Below are positions 18,416 to 28,535 of a stretch of DNA of 45,854 nucleotides, in pieces. The notes under the pieces are model-generated. The model searched no databases. It was not told the origin of the DNA and saw nothing but the letters and a program-made list of their open reading frames with translations. Positions within the stretch are counted from its first letter, which is position 1, and every line of letters begins with the position of its first letter. Both the position numbers and the translations under genes were made by a program. The stretch is from Pseudomonas syringae pv. cilantro (GTDB lineage: Bacteria; Pseudomonadota; Gammaproteobacteria; Pseudomonadales; Pseudomonadaceae): the NCBI RefSeq assembly GCF_001293775.1, contig NZ_LGLN01000013.1, positions 127,729 to 173,582 of the forward strand, read 5' to 3'.

Positions 18416-19429
18416 ATGTCGGCAGTACGCATCGGCCCATATACAGTGCACAACGGTCTGGTTCTCGCCCCGATGGCGGGCGTCACCGACCAGCCTTTCC
18501 GTCAGCTGTGCCGGCAACTCGGTGCGGGGCTGGTGGTGTCGGAAATGGTCACCAGTGACATGAGCCTGTGGAACAGCCGCAAATCGCGTCTGCGCATGAT
18601 CCACGAAGGCGATCCCGAGCCCCGCTCGGTACAGATCGCCGGTGGTGACGCGCAGATGATGGCCGACGCAGCACGTGCCAATGTCGAACTGGGTGCCCAG
18701 ATCATCGACATCAACATGGGCTGCCCGGCCAAGAAAGTCTGTAACAAGGCAGCAGGTTCAGCGCTGTTGAAAGACGAGCAACTGGTCGATGACATCCTGC
18801 AGGCCGTGGTGGCGGCAGTCGATGTACCCGTCACGCTGAAGATCCGCACGGGCTGGGATCGCGACAACCGCAACGGTCTGACCGTGGCGAAGATCGCCGA
18901 ACAGGCCGGCATCCAGGCATTGGCGGTACACGGGCGCACCCGTGCCGACCTTTACACCGGTGAAGCCGAATACGACACCATCGCCATGATCAAGCAGGCG
19001 GTGTCGATTCCGGTCTTTGCCAATGGCGACATCGATTCACCGGAAAAGGCCCGGCGCGTGCTCCAGGCCACCGGCGCAGACGGATTACTGATTGGCAGGG
19101 CCGCCCAGGGGCGCCCCTGGATTTTTCGCGAGATAGAACACTACCTGCGCACCGGGGAAACACTGCCGGCCCTGCAGTTGAGTGAAGTGGAACGCATTCT
19201 GCTTGAGCATCTGGCAGCGCTCCACGTTTTCTATGGCGACGTGATGGGCGTGCGTATTGCACGCAAACACGTCGGTTGGTATCTCGCAACCCTGCCGGGC
19301 GCCAGAGAGTTTCGCGCCCTCTTCAATCGTTTGGAAGATACGGAAGCACAGTGCGCCAACGTTCGGGAGTTCTTCAGCCAAGGCTGCAAGGGCCCGGATA
19401 ACCAGAATGATAAAGAGGTGGCCGCATGA
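18416..19429 (+). CDS. dusB: tRNA-dihydrouridine synthase B
   Basis: The 337-residue flavoenzyme reduces specific uridines in tRNA to dihydrouridine. FMN-binding and family signatures are [15 protein letters not shown] near the N-terminus, [10 protein letters not shown] with the catalytic C103, the VHGRTR box, and VFANGDI followed by [16 protein letters not shown]. The ATG at 18416 has AAGG just upstream. It overlaps fis by 4 bases (ATGA), the conserved dusB-fis arrangement of gammaproteobacteria, so Fis production is coupled to this message. Confidence 0.95.
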   Translation: MSAVRIGPYTVHNGLVLAPMAGVTDQPFRQLCRQLGAGLVVSEMVTSDMSLWNSRKSRLRMIHEGDPEPRSVQIAGGDAQMMADAARANVELGAQIIDINMGCPAKKVCNKAAGSALLKDEQLVDDILQAVVAAVDVPVTLKIRTGWDRDNRNGLTVAKIAEQAGIQALAVHGRTRADLYTGEAEYDTIAMIKQAVSIPVFANGDIDSPEKARRVLQATGADGLLIGRAAQGRPWIFREIEHYLRTGETLPALQLSEVERILLEHLAALHVFYGDVMGVRIARKHVGWYLATLPGAREFRALFNRLEDTEAQCANVREFFSQGCKGPDNQNDKEVAA

Positions 19430-19746
19430 CGTTGATGACCGAGACTTTAGTGAGTGGAACAGCCCCCGTGAGCGACAATGTCAATTTGAAACAGCACCTC
19501 AACACGCCGAGCGAAGAGGGTCAGACCCTGCGCGGAAGCGTCGAGAAGGCGTTGCACAATTATTTCGCCCACCTCGAAGGCGCATCCGTCACTGACGTCT
19601 ACAACCTGGTGTTGTCGGAAGTCGAGGCCCCGCTTCTGGAAAGCGTGATGAACTACGTCAAGGGCAACCAGACCAAGGCCTCCGAGTTGCTGGGGCTGAA
19701 TCGCGGCACGCTGCGCAAGAAACTCAAACAGTACGATCTGCTTTAA
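19426..19746 (+). CDS. fis: DNA-binding protein Fis
   Basis: The 106-residue nucleoid-associated regulator is complete. The N-terminal region leads to a dimerising helix pair and the C-terminal helix-turn-helix [20 protein letters not shown], typical of Fis and NtrC-family tails. It overlaps the dusB stop and has GAGG (19415-19418) as ribosome binding site. An in-frame ATG 9 bases later (19435) is an alternative start. A terminator follows. Confidence 0.95.
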   Translation: MTLMTETLVSGTAPVSDNVNLKQHLNTPSEEGQTLRGSVEKALHNYFAHLEGASVTDVYNLVLSEVEAPLLESVMNYVKGNQTKASELLGLNRGTLRKKLKQYDLL

Positions 19747-19765
19747 AGCATTCAAAACAGAAAAA

Positions 19766-19798
19766 GCGACCCTCCCTGCACCCGGTCGTTTTTTTTTG
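19766..19798 (+). terminator. Intrinsic terminator after fis
   Basis: The stem CGACC / GGTCG (19767-19771 and 19784-19788) is separated by a C-rich loop and followed by ten T. It ends the dusB-fis operon 20 bases after the fis stop. Confidence 0.8.
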
Positions 19799-19829
19799 CT
19801 GACTTCTTTTGCTTTTGATGGAAACCGAG

Positions 19830-21434
19830 ATGACCGACCAGACTACCCGCCTGCCGATCCGCCGCGCTCTGATCAGCGTATCCGACAAGACAGGAATCCT
19901 CGAATTTGCCCGCGAGCTTGAAGCGCTGGGCGTCGAGATTCTTTCCACTGGCGGTACCTTCAAGCTGCTCAAGGATAACGGCGTATCGGCAGTCGAAGTG
20001 GCCGATTACACCGGCTTCGCTGAAATGATGGACGGCCGGGTCAAGACCCTGCACCCGAAAATTCACGGCGGCATTCTGGGTCGTCGCGGTGTCGACGACG
20101 CGATCATGAACGAACACGGCATCAAGCCGATAGACCTGGTTGCGGTCAACCTGTACCCGTTCGAAGCCACGGTTTCCAAACCGGGTTGCGACCTGCCGAC
20201 TGCCATCGAGAACATCGATATCGGCGGCCCGACCATGGTCCGTTCCGCTGCCAAGAACCACAAGGACGTCGCCATTGTGGTCAACGCCGGTGATTACGGC
20301 CGCGTGCTGGAAAGCCTCAAGGCGGGTGGTCTGACCTACGCGCAGCGTTTCGAGCTGATGCTCAAGGCGTTCGAGCACACCGCCGCCTACGACGGCATGA
20401 TCGCCAATTACCTCGGCGGCGTCGACCAGACAGCCGAAACCCTCAGCACCGAAGGCCGCAGCCAGTTCCCGCGCACCTTCAACACCCAGTTCGTCAAAGC
20501 CCAGGAAATGCGCTATGGCGAGAACCCGCACCAAAGCGCGGCGTTCTACGTTGAAGCCAAACCGGCCGAAGTCGGCATCGCCACCGCGACCCAGTTGCAG
20601 GGCAAAGAGCTCTCGTTCAACAACGTGGCCGACACCGATGCGGCACTGGAATGCGTCAAGAGCTTCGTCAAGCCGGCCTGCGTGATCGTCAAGCACGCCA
20701 ACCCGTGCGGCGTTGCAGTTTGCCCGGATGACGAAGGCGGCATCCGCCAAGCCTACGAGCTGGCCTATGCCACTGACTCCGAGTCGGCGTTTGGCGGCAT
20801 CATCGCTTTCAACCGCGAGCTGGACGCTGCAACGGCCAAGGCCATCGTCGAGCGTCAGTTCGTCGAAGTGATCATCGCCCCAAGCGTCAGCGCCGAAGCC
20901 CGCAGCATCATTGCCAGCAAAGCCAATGTGCGCCTGCTGACCAGCGGCCAGTGGAGCGAGCGTCTGCCGGCCTGGGACTACAAACGCGTCAATGGTGGGC
21001 TGCTGGTGCAGAGCCGCGACATCGGCATGATCACCGAAGCCGACCTCAAGGTCGTCACCCGGCGCGCACCGACCGAACATGAAATGCATGACCTGATCTT
21101 CGCCTGGAAAGTCGCCAAATACGTCAAGTCCAACGCCATCGTCTATGCCCGCAACCGCCAGACCATCGGCGTCGGCGCAGGCCAGATGAGCCGCGTGAAC
21201 TCGGCCCGCATCGCAGCCATCAAGGCCGAGCATGCCGGTTTGCAGGTGCAGGGCGCGGTGATGGCGTCCGACGCCTTCTTCCCGTTCCGTGACGGCATCG
21301 ACAACGCGGCCAAGGTCGGCATCACCGCCGTCATCCAGCCCGGCGGCTCGATGCGCGACAACGAAGTGATTGCAGCGGCAGACGAAGCCGGCATTGCGAT
21401 GATGTTCACCGGCATGCGCCACTTTAGGCACTAA
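19830..21434 (+). CDS. purH: Bifunctional AICAR transformylase / IMP cyclohydrolase
   Basis: The 534-residue enzyme performs the last two steps to IMP. The N-terminal MGS-like cyclohydrolase domain (about 1-200) has [16 protein letters not shown] and [15 protein letters not shown]. The C-terminal transformylase domain has [21 protein letters not shown] and [11 protein letters not shown]. Its last residues, near GMRHFRH, are typical. I chose the ATG at 19830 because the protein then begins MTDQTTRLP like its relatives; the ATG at 19818 is also in frame. It is followed by a structured intergenic region and purD. Confidence 0.96.
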   Translation: MTDQTTRLPIRRALISVSDKTGILEFARELEALGVEILSTGGTFKLLKDNGVSAVEVADYTGFAEMMDGRVKTLHPKIHGGILGRRGVDDAIMNEHGIKPIDLVAVNLYPFEATVSKPGCDLPTAIENIDIGGPTMVRSAAKNHKDVAIVVNAGDYGRVLESLKAGGLTYAQRFELMLKAFEHTAAYDGMIANYLGGVDQTAETLSTEGRSQFPRTFNTQFVKAQEMRYGENPHQSAAFYVEAKPAEVGIATATQLQGKELSFNNVADTDAALECVKSFVKPACVIVKHANPCGVAVCPDDEGGIRQAYELAYATDSESAFGGIIAFNRELDAATAKAIVERQFVEVIIAPSVSAEARSIIASKANVRLLTSGQWSERLPAWDYKRVNGGLLVQSRDIGMITEADLKVVTRRAPTEHEMHDLIFAWKVAKYVKSNAIVYARNRQTIGVGAGQMSRVNSARIAAIKAEHAGLQVQGAVMASDAFFPFRDGIDNAAKVGITAVIQPGGSMRDNEVIAAADEAGIAMMFTGMRHFRH

Positions 21435-21485
21435 TCAGAAAAACGGCCGCACTGTCGCAGGCGTCTGCTGCGTTGAATGGAGCTC

Positions 21486-21523
21486 CGCTGATGCTCATTG
21501 CCAAAAGGCAACTCCGCTCAGCG
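21486..21523. other. Nested inverted repeats between purH and purD
   Basis: An outer stem CGCTGA / TCAGCG (21486-21491 and 21518-21523) encloses an inner stem TTGCC-AAAA-GGCAA (21498-21511). It lies 52 bases after purH and about 110 before purD in a 198-base gap. It has no T tract, so it may be a processing site or attenuating structure rather than a terminator. Confidence 0.45.
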
Positions 21524-21632
21524 AGGCCCCATCCGCCTTGCATACACCAACGCCATTGCGACCTCGTATTGCGGTATTGATCCTTGCAGACACACCGCGT
21601 ACTCCAGAATCAGCGTCATCGAGGTTTTTGAA

Positions 21633-22928
21633 ATGAATGTTTTGATCATTGGCAGCGGCGGTCGCGAACACGCTCTGGCCTGGAAAGTCGCTCAGGACCC
21701 GCGTGTCCAGAAGGTGTTCGTTGCACCCGGCAATGCGGGCACGGCGATTGAAGCCAAGTGCGAAAACGTGAACATCGACGTGCTGGCGCTGGAGCAATTG
21801 GCGGATTTCGCCGAGCAGAATGTTTCGCTGACCATCGTCGGCCCTGAAGTGCCGTTGGTTGCAGGCGTTGTCGATCTGTTCCGCAGCCGCGGCCTGGATT
21901 GCTTCGGCCCGACGGCCGGCGCCGCGCAGCTGGAAGGCTCCAAGGCATTTACCAAGGATTTTCTGGCGCGCCACAAGATCCCGACGGCCGACTATCAGAA
22001 CTTCACCGAGATCGAGCCTGCACTGGCGTATCTGCGTGAAAAAGGCGCGCCTATCGTCATCAAGGCCGACGGTCTGGCGGCAGGCAAGGGCGTCATCGTC
22101 GCCATGACCCTCGCCGAAGCCGAAGACGCGGTACGCGACATGCTGGCCGGCAATGCCTTTGGCGATGCCGGTTCGCGGGTCGTGATCGAAGAGTTTCTGG
22201 ATGGCGAAGAAGCCAGCTTCATCGTCATGGTCGACGGCAAGAATGTGCTGCCAATGGCCACCAGCCAGGACCACAAACGCGTCGGCGACGGCGACAGCGG
22301 CCCGAACACGGGCGGCATGGGTGCCTACTCCCCTGCCCCGGTGGTCACCGCCGAGGTTCATCAACGGGTCATGGACCTCGTCATCTGGCCGACCGTCCGT
22401 GGCATGGCTGAAGAAGGCAACGTTTACACCGGTTTCCTCTATGCTGGTCTGATGATCGACAAGGCTGGCAACCCCAAGGTGATCGAGTTCAACTGCCGTT
22501 TTGGCGATCCGGAAACCCAGCCGGTCATGTTGCGTCTGCAATCGAGCCTGGTGTTGCTGATCGAAGCGGCGCTGGCGCAGGCGCTGGACAAGGTCGAAGC
22601 CCGATGGGACCCTCGCCCGAGCCTGGGTATCGTGCTGGCGGCCGGTGGTTATCCTGGCGATTACGCCAAAGGTGCAGTCATCGAGGGGCTGGACGCCGCT
22701 GCGCAACTGGAAGGCAAGGTATTCCACGCAGGCACCGCCTTGCAGGATGATCGTGTCGTGACCAGTGGCGGTCGTGTACTGTGTGCCACAGCATTGGGTG
22801 ACAGTGTCGGCAGCGCGCAGAAAAATGCCTACGCGCTGGCATCGAAGGTCAATTGGGAAGGTTGTTTTTATCGTAATGACATTGGCTACCGTGCCATTGC
22901 CCGCGAGCGTGGCGAAGAACAGGAATGA
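21633..22928 (+). CDS. purD: Phosphoribosylamine-glycine ligase
   Basis: The 431-residue ATP-grasp enzyme makes GAR from phosphoribosylamine and glycine in purine synthesis. It begins MNVLIIGSGGREHALAWKV. It shows GPEVPLVAGVVD and the ATP-grasp loop IKADGLAAGKGV, then the GARS signature FNCRFGDPETQP. The ATG at 21633 follows GAGG with 8-base spacing. Reading upstream in the same frame is open but gives no sensible N-terminus. Confidence 0.96.
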   Translation: MNVLIIGSGGREHALAWKVAQDPRVQKVFVAPGNAGTAIEAKCENVNIDVLALEQLADFAEQNVSLTIVGPEVPLVAGVVDLFRSRGLDCFGPTAGAAQLEGSKAFTKDFLARHKIPTADYQNFTEIEPALAYLREKGAPIVIKADGLAAGKGVIVAMTLAEAEDAVRDMLAGNAFGDAGSRVVIEEFLDGEEASFIVMVDGKNVLPMATSQDHKRVGDGDSGPNTGGMGAYSPAPVVTAEVHQRVMDLVIWPTVRGMAEEGNVYTGFLYAGLMIDKAGNPKVIEFNCRFGDPETQPVMLRLQSSLVLLIEAALAQALDKVEARWDPRPSLGIVLAAGGYPGDYAKGAVIEGLDAAAQLEGKVFHAGTALQDDRVVTSGGRVLCATALGDSVGSAQKNAYALASKVNWEGCFYRNDIGYRAIARERGEEQE

Positions 22929-23018
22929 TCAACCAGGCCAGCGCCTGACCACAGGCTCTGGCCGGCTATCCTGCACTGCGCGGTTTTACCAGGCATTCAC
23001 TCACGAAGGGATTTCATA

Positions 23019-25808
23019 GTGCGTTGGCTCAGGATTGCCATAGCCTCAACGGTCGGCCTGCTGACCTTGCTGTGCATGCTGTCGGCTCAGGCGGAGCATG
23101 GCGCAGGCTGGTCAACGCTGCTCGACGAAAAAGCCAGCCTGTCGCTGGATGAAATCCGGTCGGCGCGCTATCAGAATCAATTCAGCCCCACCGAACTGGA
23201 GCGTGTCGCTGCCACCGAGCGCGGCGGCGCGGTGTGGCTGCATTACCGGTTGCAACCCACCCAGCACGAGCAACTGCTGCGCATTTTCGCGCCGGACCTT
23301 GTCAGCGCTGACATGTATGTCATGGATGGCGACCAGTTGATCGATCACCTGCGCACCGGTAACGAGGTGCCCATTGAAGATCAGCGCCTGCCTTCCAACG
23401 ACTTTCTGTTGCCGATTCCGCAAAGCTCGGCCTCTCTGGATATCTACCTGAGGCTGGTGTCCGCCCAGAAAATGCGCCCCAGCATCACGCTGGAGTCAGC
23501 GATCCAGAGCGCGGCAGACGAGACTGAACCCCTTCTGTTCGGCCTGTTGTTCGGTGCGTTGTCGATGCTGATCGTGCAGAACCTGACACGCTATGGGCAT
23601 ACCCGCTCACGCAGCAATCTGTGGCTGGCGGCCTGTGAGTCGTTGCTCGGGCTCAGCGCCCTGCTGTTGCTCAACCTGCTGCGCCCGATCGATCCATGGC
23701 ACATCGCCCAGACGCCGAGCGCACACCTGGCCCTGCTGTTGGCAGCGGTGGCAGGCTTGATCTACACCTACTACTTCTTTGTCCACCGCAATGTGCGCAA
23801 GCTTGATCGGCTGCTGCTGGGCAACGCCGTACTCATGGGCCTCGGCGCGCTGCTGGTACTGTTCGACAGCACACTGCCGATCAACATCCTCACCTTCGTG
23901 CTGGTGTCGATTACCACACTGAGCATTCTTGCGGTGTCAGTGTGGCACTGGCAGAAAGGCTATCGTTCGGCACGCCTGTTCGTGCTGGGGATGATCACCT
24001 TCAATATCGGTTACATGGTGGTGCTGCCGGGCTTGTTGTGGCTCAGCCTGATCCCGCCACAATGGCTGATCCTCGCGCTGCTGAGCGTGTTCTGCATCAG
24101 TGGTCTGTTGATGAGCCTGGCCCTGAGCGAACGCCATCGCAGCATTACCGAAGACCGCTTCAGTCTCAGTCGCGATCAGGCCGCCAGCACTGCGGAAATC
24201 AATGCCAAGGCAGAATTTCTGGCCAAGATCAGTCATGAGATACGCACACCGATGAATGGCGTGCTGGGCATGACCGAACTGTTGCTGGGCACACCGCTGT
24301 CGGTCAAACAGCGCGATTACGTACAGACCATCCACAGCGCCGGTAACGAGCTGCTGACACTGATCAACGAAATTCTCGACATCACCAAGCTGGAATCCGG
24401 GCAGATCGAGCTCGACGACGTGCAGTTCGACATCAGCGCGTTGGTCGAGGACTGTCTGAACATTTTCCGCGCCAAGGCCGAACAGCAGCAGGTCGAACTG
24501 ATCAGCCTGATCCAGCCGCAGGTGCCGCGTGTCATCAGCGGCGATCCGACCCGCTTGCGTCAGACCCTGCTGAGCCTGCTGGAAAACGCCCTGAAGAAGA
24601 CCGACGAAGGCGAAATCCTGCTGGCGGTAGCGCTGGAAACGTCGAAGGCCGGCCCGGCTCGCCTGCGCATTGCAGTGCAGGACAGCGGCGAGTCGCTGTC
24701 CGACGAAGAGCGCGACGAACTGCTGCATGCCGAGCTGCACAGCAGAAACTTCCTCGCCAGCAGCAGGCTGGGTGGCCACTTGGGGCTGGTGATTGCCCGC
24801 CAGCTGATCGTGCTGATGGATGGCGAGTTCGGCATTCAGAACAGTGGCACGCCAGGCAATACGCTGTGGCTGACCCTGCCGCTGGACGCCAAGCTGCTGG
24901 AACAGCCGACCATCGATCTGGACAGCCCGCTGAAGGATGCCAGGGTGCTGGTGGTCGACGACAACGATACCTGTCGCAAGGTGCTGGTCCAGCAATGCAG
25001 CGCCTGGGGCCTGAATGTCAGTGCCGTGGCGTCCGGCAAGGAGGCACTTGCACTGCTGCGCACCAAGGCGCACCTGCGTGACTATTTCGACGTGGTCCTG
25101 CTGGACCAGAACATGCCCGGCATGACCGGCATGCAACTGGCCGCCAAGATCAAGGAAGACCCGAGCCTGAATCACGACATCCTGCTGATCATGCTCACCG
25201 GCATCAGCAATGCGCCCAGCAAGATCATCGCCCGCAATTCCGGTATCAAGCGCATTCTGGCCAAACCGGTGGCGGGCTATACGCTCAAGACCACGCTGGC
25301 CGATGAACTGACTCAACTGAACAAAGGCGTCACAGCCCCCAAGTCCAGCCCGGTGTTCAACACTCCGGTCAGCGTGCCGGGCGACTTCCGGATCCTGGTG
25401 GCCGAAGACAACAGCATTTCGACCAAAGTGATTCGCGGCATGCTCGGCAAGCTCAACCTCAATCCCGATACCGCCAGCAACGGCGAAGAAGCACTGCGCG
25501 CCATGAAAGCGCAGCGCTACGATCTGGTGCTGATGGATTGCGAAATGCCGATCCTTGATGGTTTCTCGGCCACCGAACAGCTGCGCGCCTGGGAAGTCGG
25601 TAATCAGCGGGTGCGCACGCCGGTTGTCGCACTGACCGCGCACATCCTCACCGAACACAAGGATCGCGCACGTCAGGCCGGCATGGACGGCCACATGGCC
25701 AAACCCATCGAGTTGTCGCAACTGCGCGAGCTGGTCGAGCAATGGGTGGCCCATCGCGACAAGGCACGCGGGCTGACCTCGGCTGGCGAGCTGTATCAAC
25801 AGAACTGA
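23019..25808 (+). CDS. retS: Hybrid sensor kinase RetS
   Basis: The 929-residue protein has the RetS layout. A signal peptide (1-25) precedes a periplasmic DISMED2-type sensor domain (about 30-165) and seven membrane helices (about 175-375). The HisKA domain has H406 in [11 protein letters not shown], and a HATPase domain follows (about 510-625). Two receiver domains complete it: REC1 with D696 in [10 protein letters not shown] and REC2 with D840 in [10 protein letters not shown]. Its position after purD also matches retS. RetS is known in P. aeruginosa to antagonise GacS and so set the choice between acute and chronic lifestyle. The G1 box reads DSGES instead of DxGxG. GTG start at 23019, preceded by AAGGGA. 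Confidence 0.93.
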   Translation: MRWLRIAIASTVGLLTLLCMLSAQAEHGAGWSTLLDEKASLSLDEIRSARYQNQFSPTELERVAATERGGAVWLHYRLQPTQHEQLLRIFAPDLVSADMYVMDGDQLIDHLRTGNEVPIEDQRLPSNDFLLPIPQSSASLDIYLRLVSAQKMRPSITLESAIQSAADETEPLLFGLLFGALSMLIVQNLTRYGHTRSRSNLWLAACESLLGLSALLLLNLLRPIDPWHIAQTPSAHLALLLAAVAGLIYTYYFFVHRNVRKLDRLLLGNAVLMGLGALLVLFDSTLPINILTFVLVSITTLSILAVSVWHWQKGYRSARLFVLGMITFNIGYMVVLPGLLWLSLIPPQWLILALLSVFCISGLLMSLALSERHRSITEDRFSLSRDQAASTAEINAKAEFLAKISHEIRTPMNGVLGMTELLLGTPLSVKQRDYVQTIHSAGNELLTLINEILDITKLESGQIELDDVQFDISALVEDCLNIFRAKAEQQQVELISLIQPQVPRVISGDPTRLRQTLLSLLENALKKTDEGEILLAVALETSKAGPARLRIAVQDSGESLSDEERDELLHAELHSRNFLASSRLGGHLGLVIARQLIVLMDGEFGIQNSGTPGNTLWLTLPLDAKLLEQPTIDLDSPLKDARVLVVDDNDTCRKVLVQQCSAWGLNVSAVASGKEALALLRTKAHLRDYFDVVLLDQNMPGMTGMQLAAKIKEDPSLNHDILLIMLTGISNAPSKIIARNSGIKRILAKPVAGYTLKTTLADELTQLNKGVTAPKSSPVFNTPVSVPGDFRILVAEDNSISTKVIRGMLGKLNLNPDTASNGEEALRAMKAQRYDLVLMDCEMPILDGFSATEQLRAWEVGNQRVRTPVVALTAHILTEHKDRARQAGMDGHMAKPIELSQLRELVEQWVAHRDKARGLTSAGELYQQN

Positions 25809-25876
25809 GCATCGGCAAAGTACACGGGCCTGATAGACTGGCGCTGCCCATTCATCTGCCGATGCGAGCCAACGTC

Positions 25877-26473
25877 ATGCTTCACGTGTTGTTCAGCGTT
25901 TATCTGAAAATGCTGGTGCTTTACAGCCCGTTCTTCGTTCTTTCCTGCTTTATCAGCCTGACCCGAGGTCACTCGCGCAAGGAACAGCGTCGTCTGGCCT
26001 GGAAAGTGGCGCTGGCCACGCTGATTTCCAGCGTGCTGCTGTACTTGTTCGGGCGGATCATTTTCGATGTGTTCGGGATTACCGTAGACGCGTTCCGGAT
26101 TGGCGCCGGCAGCGTGCTGTTCATCTCGGCATTGGCGATGGCGCAAGGCAAGTCCGCGGTGCAGACCGACAACATCCAGCAGGATGTGACCATCGTTCCG
26201 TTGACCATTCCGCTTACGGTAGGCCCCGGCACTATCGGTGCGCTGCTGGTCATGGGCGTCAGCCAGCCGCACTGGGATGACAAGCTCACTGCCATCCTGA
26301 GCATTGCACTGGCCAGCCTGACAGTCGGCGTGGTGCTTTACCTCGCGAACCGCATCGAGCGCATTCTCGGTGATCAGGGCTTGCAGATCGTCAGCCGCCT
26401 GATGGGGCTGTTCGTCTGCGCGCTGGCTGCGCAGATCATTTTTACCGGCGTCAGGGGTTACCTGCTGCCCTGA
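25877..26473 (+). CDS. MarC/NAAT-family inner-membrane protein
   Basis: The 198-residue protein has six predicted membrane helices. A typical MarC start (LKMLVLYSPFFVLSCFISL) is followed by an internal repeat signature VPLTIPLTVGPGTIGALLV. The family name comes from the marC gene, but its function remains unsettled. I chose the ATG at 25877; the ATG at 25862, five codons earlier, is also possible. The gene lies directly after retS and ends 6 bases before a convergent gene, the left edge of the accessory segment. Confidence 0.85.
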   Translation: MLHVLFSVYLKMLVLYSPFFVLSCFISLTRGHSRKEQRRLAWKVALATLISSVLLYLFGRIIFDVFGITVDAFRIGAGSVLFISALAMAQGKSAVQTDNIQQDVTIVPLTIPLTVGPGTIGALLVMGVSQPHWDDKLTAILSIALASLTVGVVLYLANRIERILGDQGLQIVSRLMGLFVCALAAQIIFTGVRGYLLP

Positions 26474-26479
26474 TCGGCC

Positions 26480-27115
26480 TCAGATAAACACCGAACGAAC
26501 CATACTGTGTGCTTTGCCATCCAGATAACGCGCCACGCTGTCTCGATGCGCTGCATAGATATTTCTGTCAAAAGTGTAACTGCCACCCTTGAAGTGGAAC
26601 AGCAGCCTGCGCGTACCCGGAGCGTGGTCGTCGACACTCAGGTGCAGGCTGCACAGCAACAGGAGTGTCCGGTTCGGCTCATACTTTTCACAGGGTACGA
26701 CCTGAAAACTGCCCAGACGACCTTGATCGAAACCGTTTTGAAAATAAGACTCCGCCGCCTGATTCACCCCCATAGCCTTGACGGCACGCTGCACCATCCC
26801 GCCAAGACGCTGGCGATCCTTCGGGTTGCTGACCCTGAAGGTTGCCTGCAACAAATCGTCGACGTTGCTCACCACCAGCGAGTCGCCCATGACCACACCT
26901 TTTTGCTGTATGCCGCGCGCCTTGAGCCGGCTGCGGTAGTAATGCATCCAACTGCTCCACTGCGTCTTGAAATCAAACTGTTTGCCGGCGAACAATTGCG
27001 CATCCAGCAGCACGTCCTGAAGATCGGTGCGCTCCTCGCTCGATAACCCCGGAAGAAACGCCACCATACTGGGGATATTGCCCAGATACGCTGCATTACC
27101 TGTGTCTGTACTCAT
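26480..27115 (-). CDS. Unknown protein, member 4 of a four-paralogue operon
   Basis: I do not recognise the family. The 211-residue protein has no signal peptide or membrane segment. An N-terminal helix motif DLQDVLLDAQLFAGK (31-45) is followed by W53 and W56. A central helical part leads to a C-terminal strand-rich part: GSFQVVPC (C142), LLLCSLHLS (C155), LLFHFKGG, then FDRNIYAAHRDSVARYLDGK. The same order of elements occurs in the next three minus-strand genes. ATG at 27115 follows GGAAGGGAG. Last gene of the operon; 35 bases separate it from member 3. Confidence 0.8.
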   Translation of the reverse strand: MSTDTGNAAYLGNIPSMVAFLPGLSSEERTDLQDVLLDAQLFAGKQFDFKTQWSSWMHYYRSRLKARGIQQKGVVMGDSLVVSNVDDLLQATFRVSNPKDRQRLGGMVQRAVKAMGVNQAAESYFQNGFDQGRLGSFQVVPCEKYEPNRTLLLLCSLHLSVDDHAPGTRRLLFHFKGGSYTFDRNIYAAHRDSVARYLDGKAHSMVRSVFI

Positions 27116-27150
27116 TTTTTTGCTCCCTTCCATGGGGGGCTGATCACTTC

Positions 27151-27786
27151 TTACAGACCGACGATTTCGGCTATAGCGCGATCAGACAGAGCGTCCTGAA
27201 CCGTCTGACGAAATGGTTCGAAGCGCTGGCGATTGAAGCGGAACGCCGTACCGAAGGTGTGCACCTGCATTTCCCCTCCCAGTATTTGCCAGAAGTAGAG
27301 CGCAGGTCTGAGGGCCAAGGTGCTCATCTGCATACTGCATAGCATGATCGTTGCCTCCTCTTCGCTTTGCATCGCACAGGGAATGATCTGAAAGCTTTCA
27401 AAGCGACCCGAAATAAACCAGTTGTTGAAAAATGTCTGCGCATGCTCACTGGCCAGAAGGCTGTCGAGTGAGCGCAGGTATAACTGGCGAAGCTCTACGG
27501 AGTTGCTGACCGCAGGAAGCCGCAACTTGCCAATATCCCTGAAACGGTGGATTTTTAGCCGTGCCTCTTCAATCCGTGCGTCAAGCTGCCCGCCTGTGGC
27601 AGAAATGGTTCGCTGGTAGGTATCCAGCCACGAACGCCAGGACTGACGCGGTGAATGGAGATCATCTGCAACAAGCCGGGCGTGGTGGAGACAGTCCAGA
27701 ATGTCCTGCCGCAAAGCCGGGCAAACGTTATAGGCAAAGGACACCAGATTATTGCCAGACAACAGACTTTCATCGCGTTCAGGCAT
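27151..27786 (-). CDS. Unknown protein, member 3 of a four-paralogue operon
   Basis: This protein also has 211 residues, is soluble and is not recognised. The N-terminal motif LRQDILDCLHHARLVAD (25-41) is followed by W50 and W53. The C-terminal part shows FESFQIIPC (C137), TIMLCSMQMS (C150), ALYFWQILGG and FNRQRFEPFRQTVQDALSDR. These line up with member 4 in order and spacing, including both cysteines, so the two appear to be diverged duplicates. The start overlaps the end of the preceding gene by 8 bases and has GGAGG upstream, showing operon organisation and coupled translation. Confidence 0.8.
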   Translation of the reverse strand: MPERDESLLSGNNLVSFAYNVCPALRQDILDCLHHARLVADDLHSPRQSWRSWLDTYQRTISATGGQLDARIEEARLKIHRFRDIGKLRLPAVSNSVELRQLYLRSLDSLLASEHAQTFFNNWFISGRFESFQIIPCAMQSEEEATIMLCSMQMSTLALRPALYFWQILGGEMQVHTFGTAFRFNRQRFEPFRQTVQDALSDRAIAEIVGL

Positions 27787-28477
27787 CGTGAACCTCCACC
27801 AATGTCTCGATCAGGCCGGCACGCCTGGTTGCCAACGCAGAGCTGATCTTTTCGCGAAACTGTAGATACACGTGATCCATCAGGTGCAGCGAATAGAAGG
27901 TTAAATCGATGTTGCCACGCACCATTGCAGGCTCAAGGGCGTCGAACAGAAAGCCGTTGCTCAGCGGCTGGCGGGTGACAAAATGGAGCTGTACCAGCGT
28001 CAGGTTATGCTGTTCGTCGATGAAACCTGTTTGCACAGCCACGACGGTCTGCGAGCATCCGGCCTGATCCGCTTCATGTCCAAGCACCTGGCCGGCCAGC
28101 AATCGAATGGCCTGACTTGCGCAAGGCGGTGTGCAAGCCTTGCGCAAAGACTGCTCTGCGTGATCGAGCGCCGCTGGCGTGACTGACACGGCAAGCGCTC
28201 GACGGACACTGCTCCATATTGTCTCGGCAGCGTCTGCCTCCAACGGCTCACTGACATGCTCGCTGGCTTTCAGCACCCAGCCAAAACTCATTGCCGCAGC
28301 CAGCCAGGTTTCATTCCATTTATCGAAGCTGGCAAATTTCGGGTGTTTCTTCGATGCGGCCAACTGCACATACAGCAGCGAATCCATGACATCGTGGTAC
28401 GAGGCTGTCTGACCCTGCTCAGGAAAAAACAGCAGACACCCCGCGTTGACCACTCCGGCGTTCAGTTTCTGCTTCAT
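27779..28477 (-). CDS. Unknown protein, member 2 of a four-paralogue operon
   Basis: The 232-residue protein is not recognised. The N-terminal motif YHDVMDSLLYVQLAASKK (27-44), then W54, W58 and FGW (65-67), matches member 1 closely. The C-terminal part keeps the shape of the others (strands near 143-180, then YLQFREKISSALATR). The shared cysteine is missing: the aligned stretch reads QTVVAVQ. This is the most diverged member at the C-terminus. The ATG at 28477 has AAAAGGA upstream; longer reading upstream is non-coding in character. Confidence 0.8.
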   Translation of the reverse strand: MKQKLNAGVVNAGCLLFFPEQGQTASYHDVMDSLLYVQLAASKKHPKFASFDKWNETWLAAAMSFGWVLKASEHVSEPLEADAAETIWSSVRRALAVSVTPAALDHAEQSLRKACTPPCASQAIRLLAGQVLGHEADQAGCSQTVVAVQTGFIDEQHNLTLVQLHFVTRQPLSNGFLFDALEPAMVRGNIDLTFYSLHLMDHVYLQFREKISSALATRRAGLIETLVEVHDA

Positions 28478-28535
28478 GGGAAAATTCCTTTTATCCCGGA
28501 AGCGGAGACGACACGCGTCTCCGCAAATAATCCAT

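Noticed and set aside
19752..21431. A 559-codon open frame on the minus strand opposite purH
   Set aside because: It mirrors purH codon by codon, with His/Asp/Gly-rich composition and no recognisable motif; purH is certain.
23937..25799. A 620-codon open frame on the minus strand opposite retS
   Set aside because: Shadow of the retS kinase and receiver domains; its composition is atypical for a protein.
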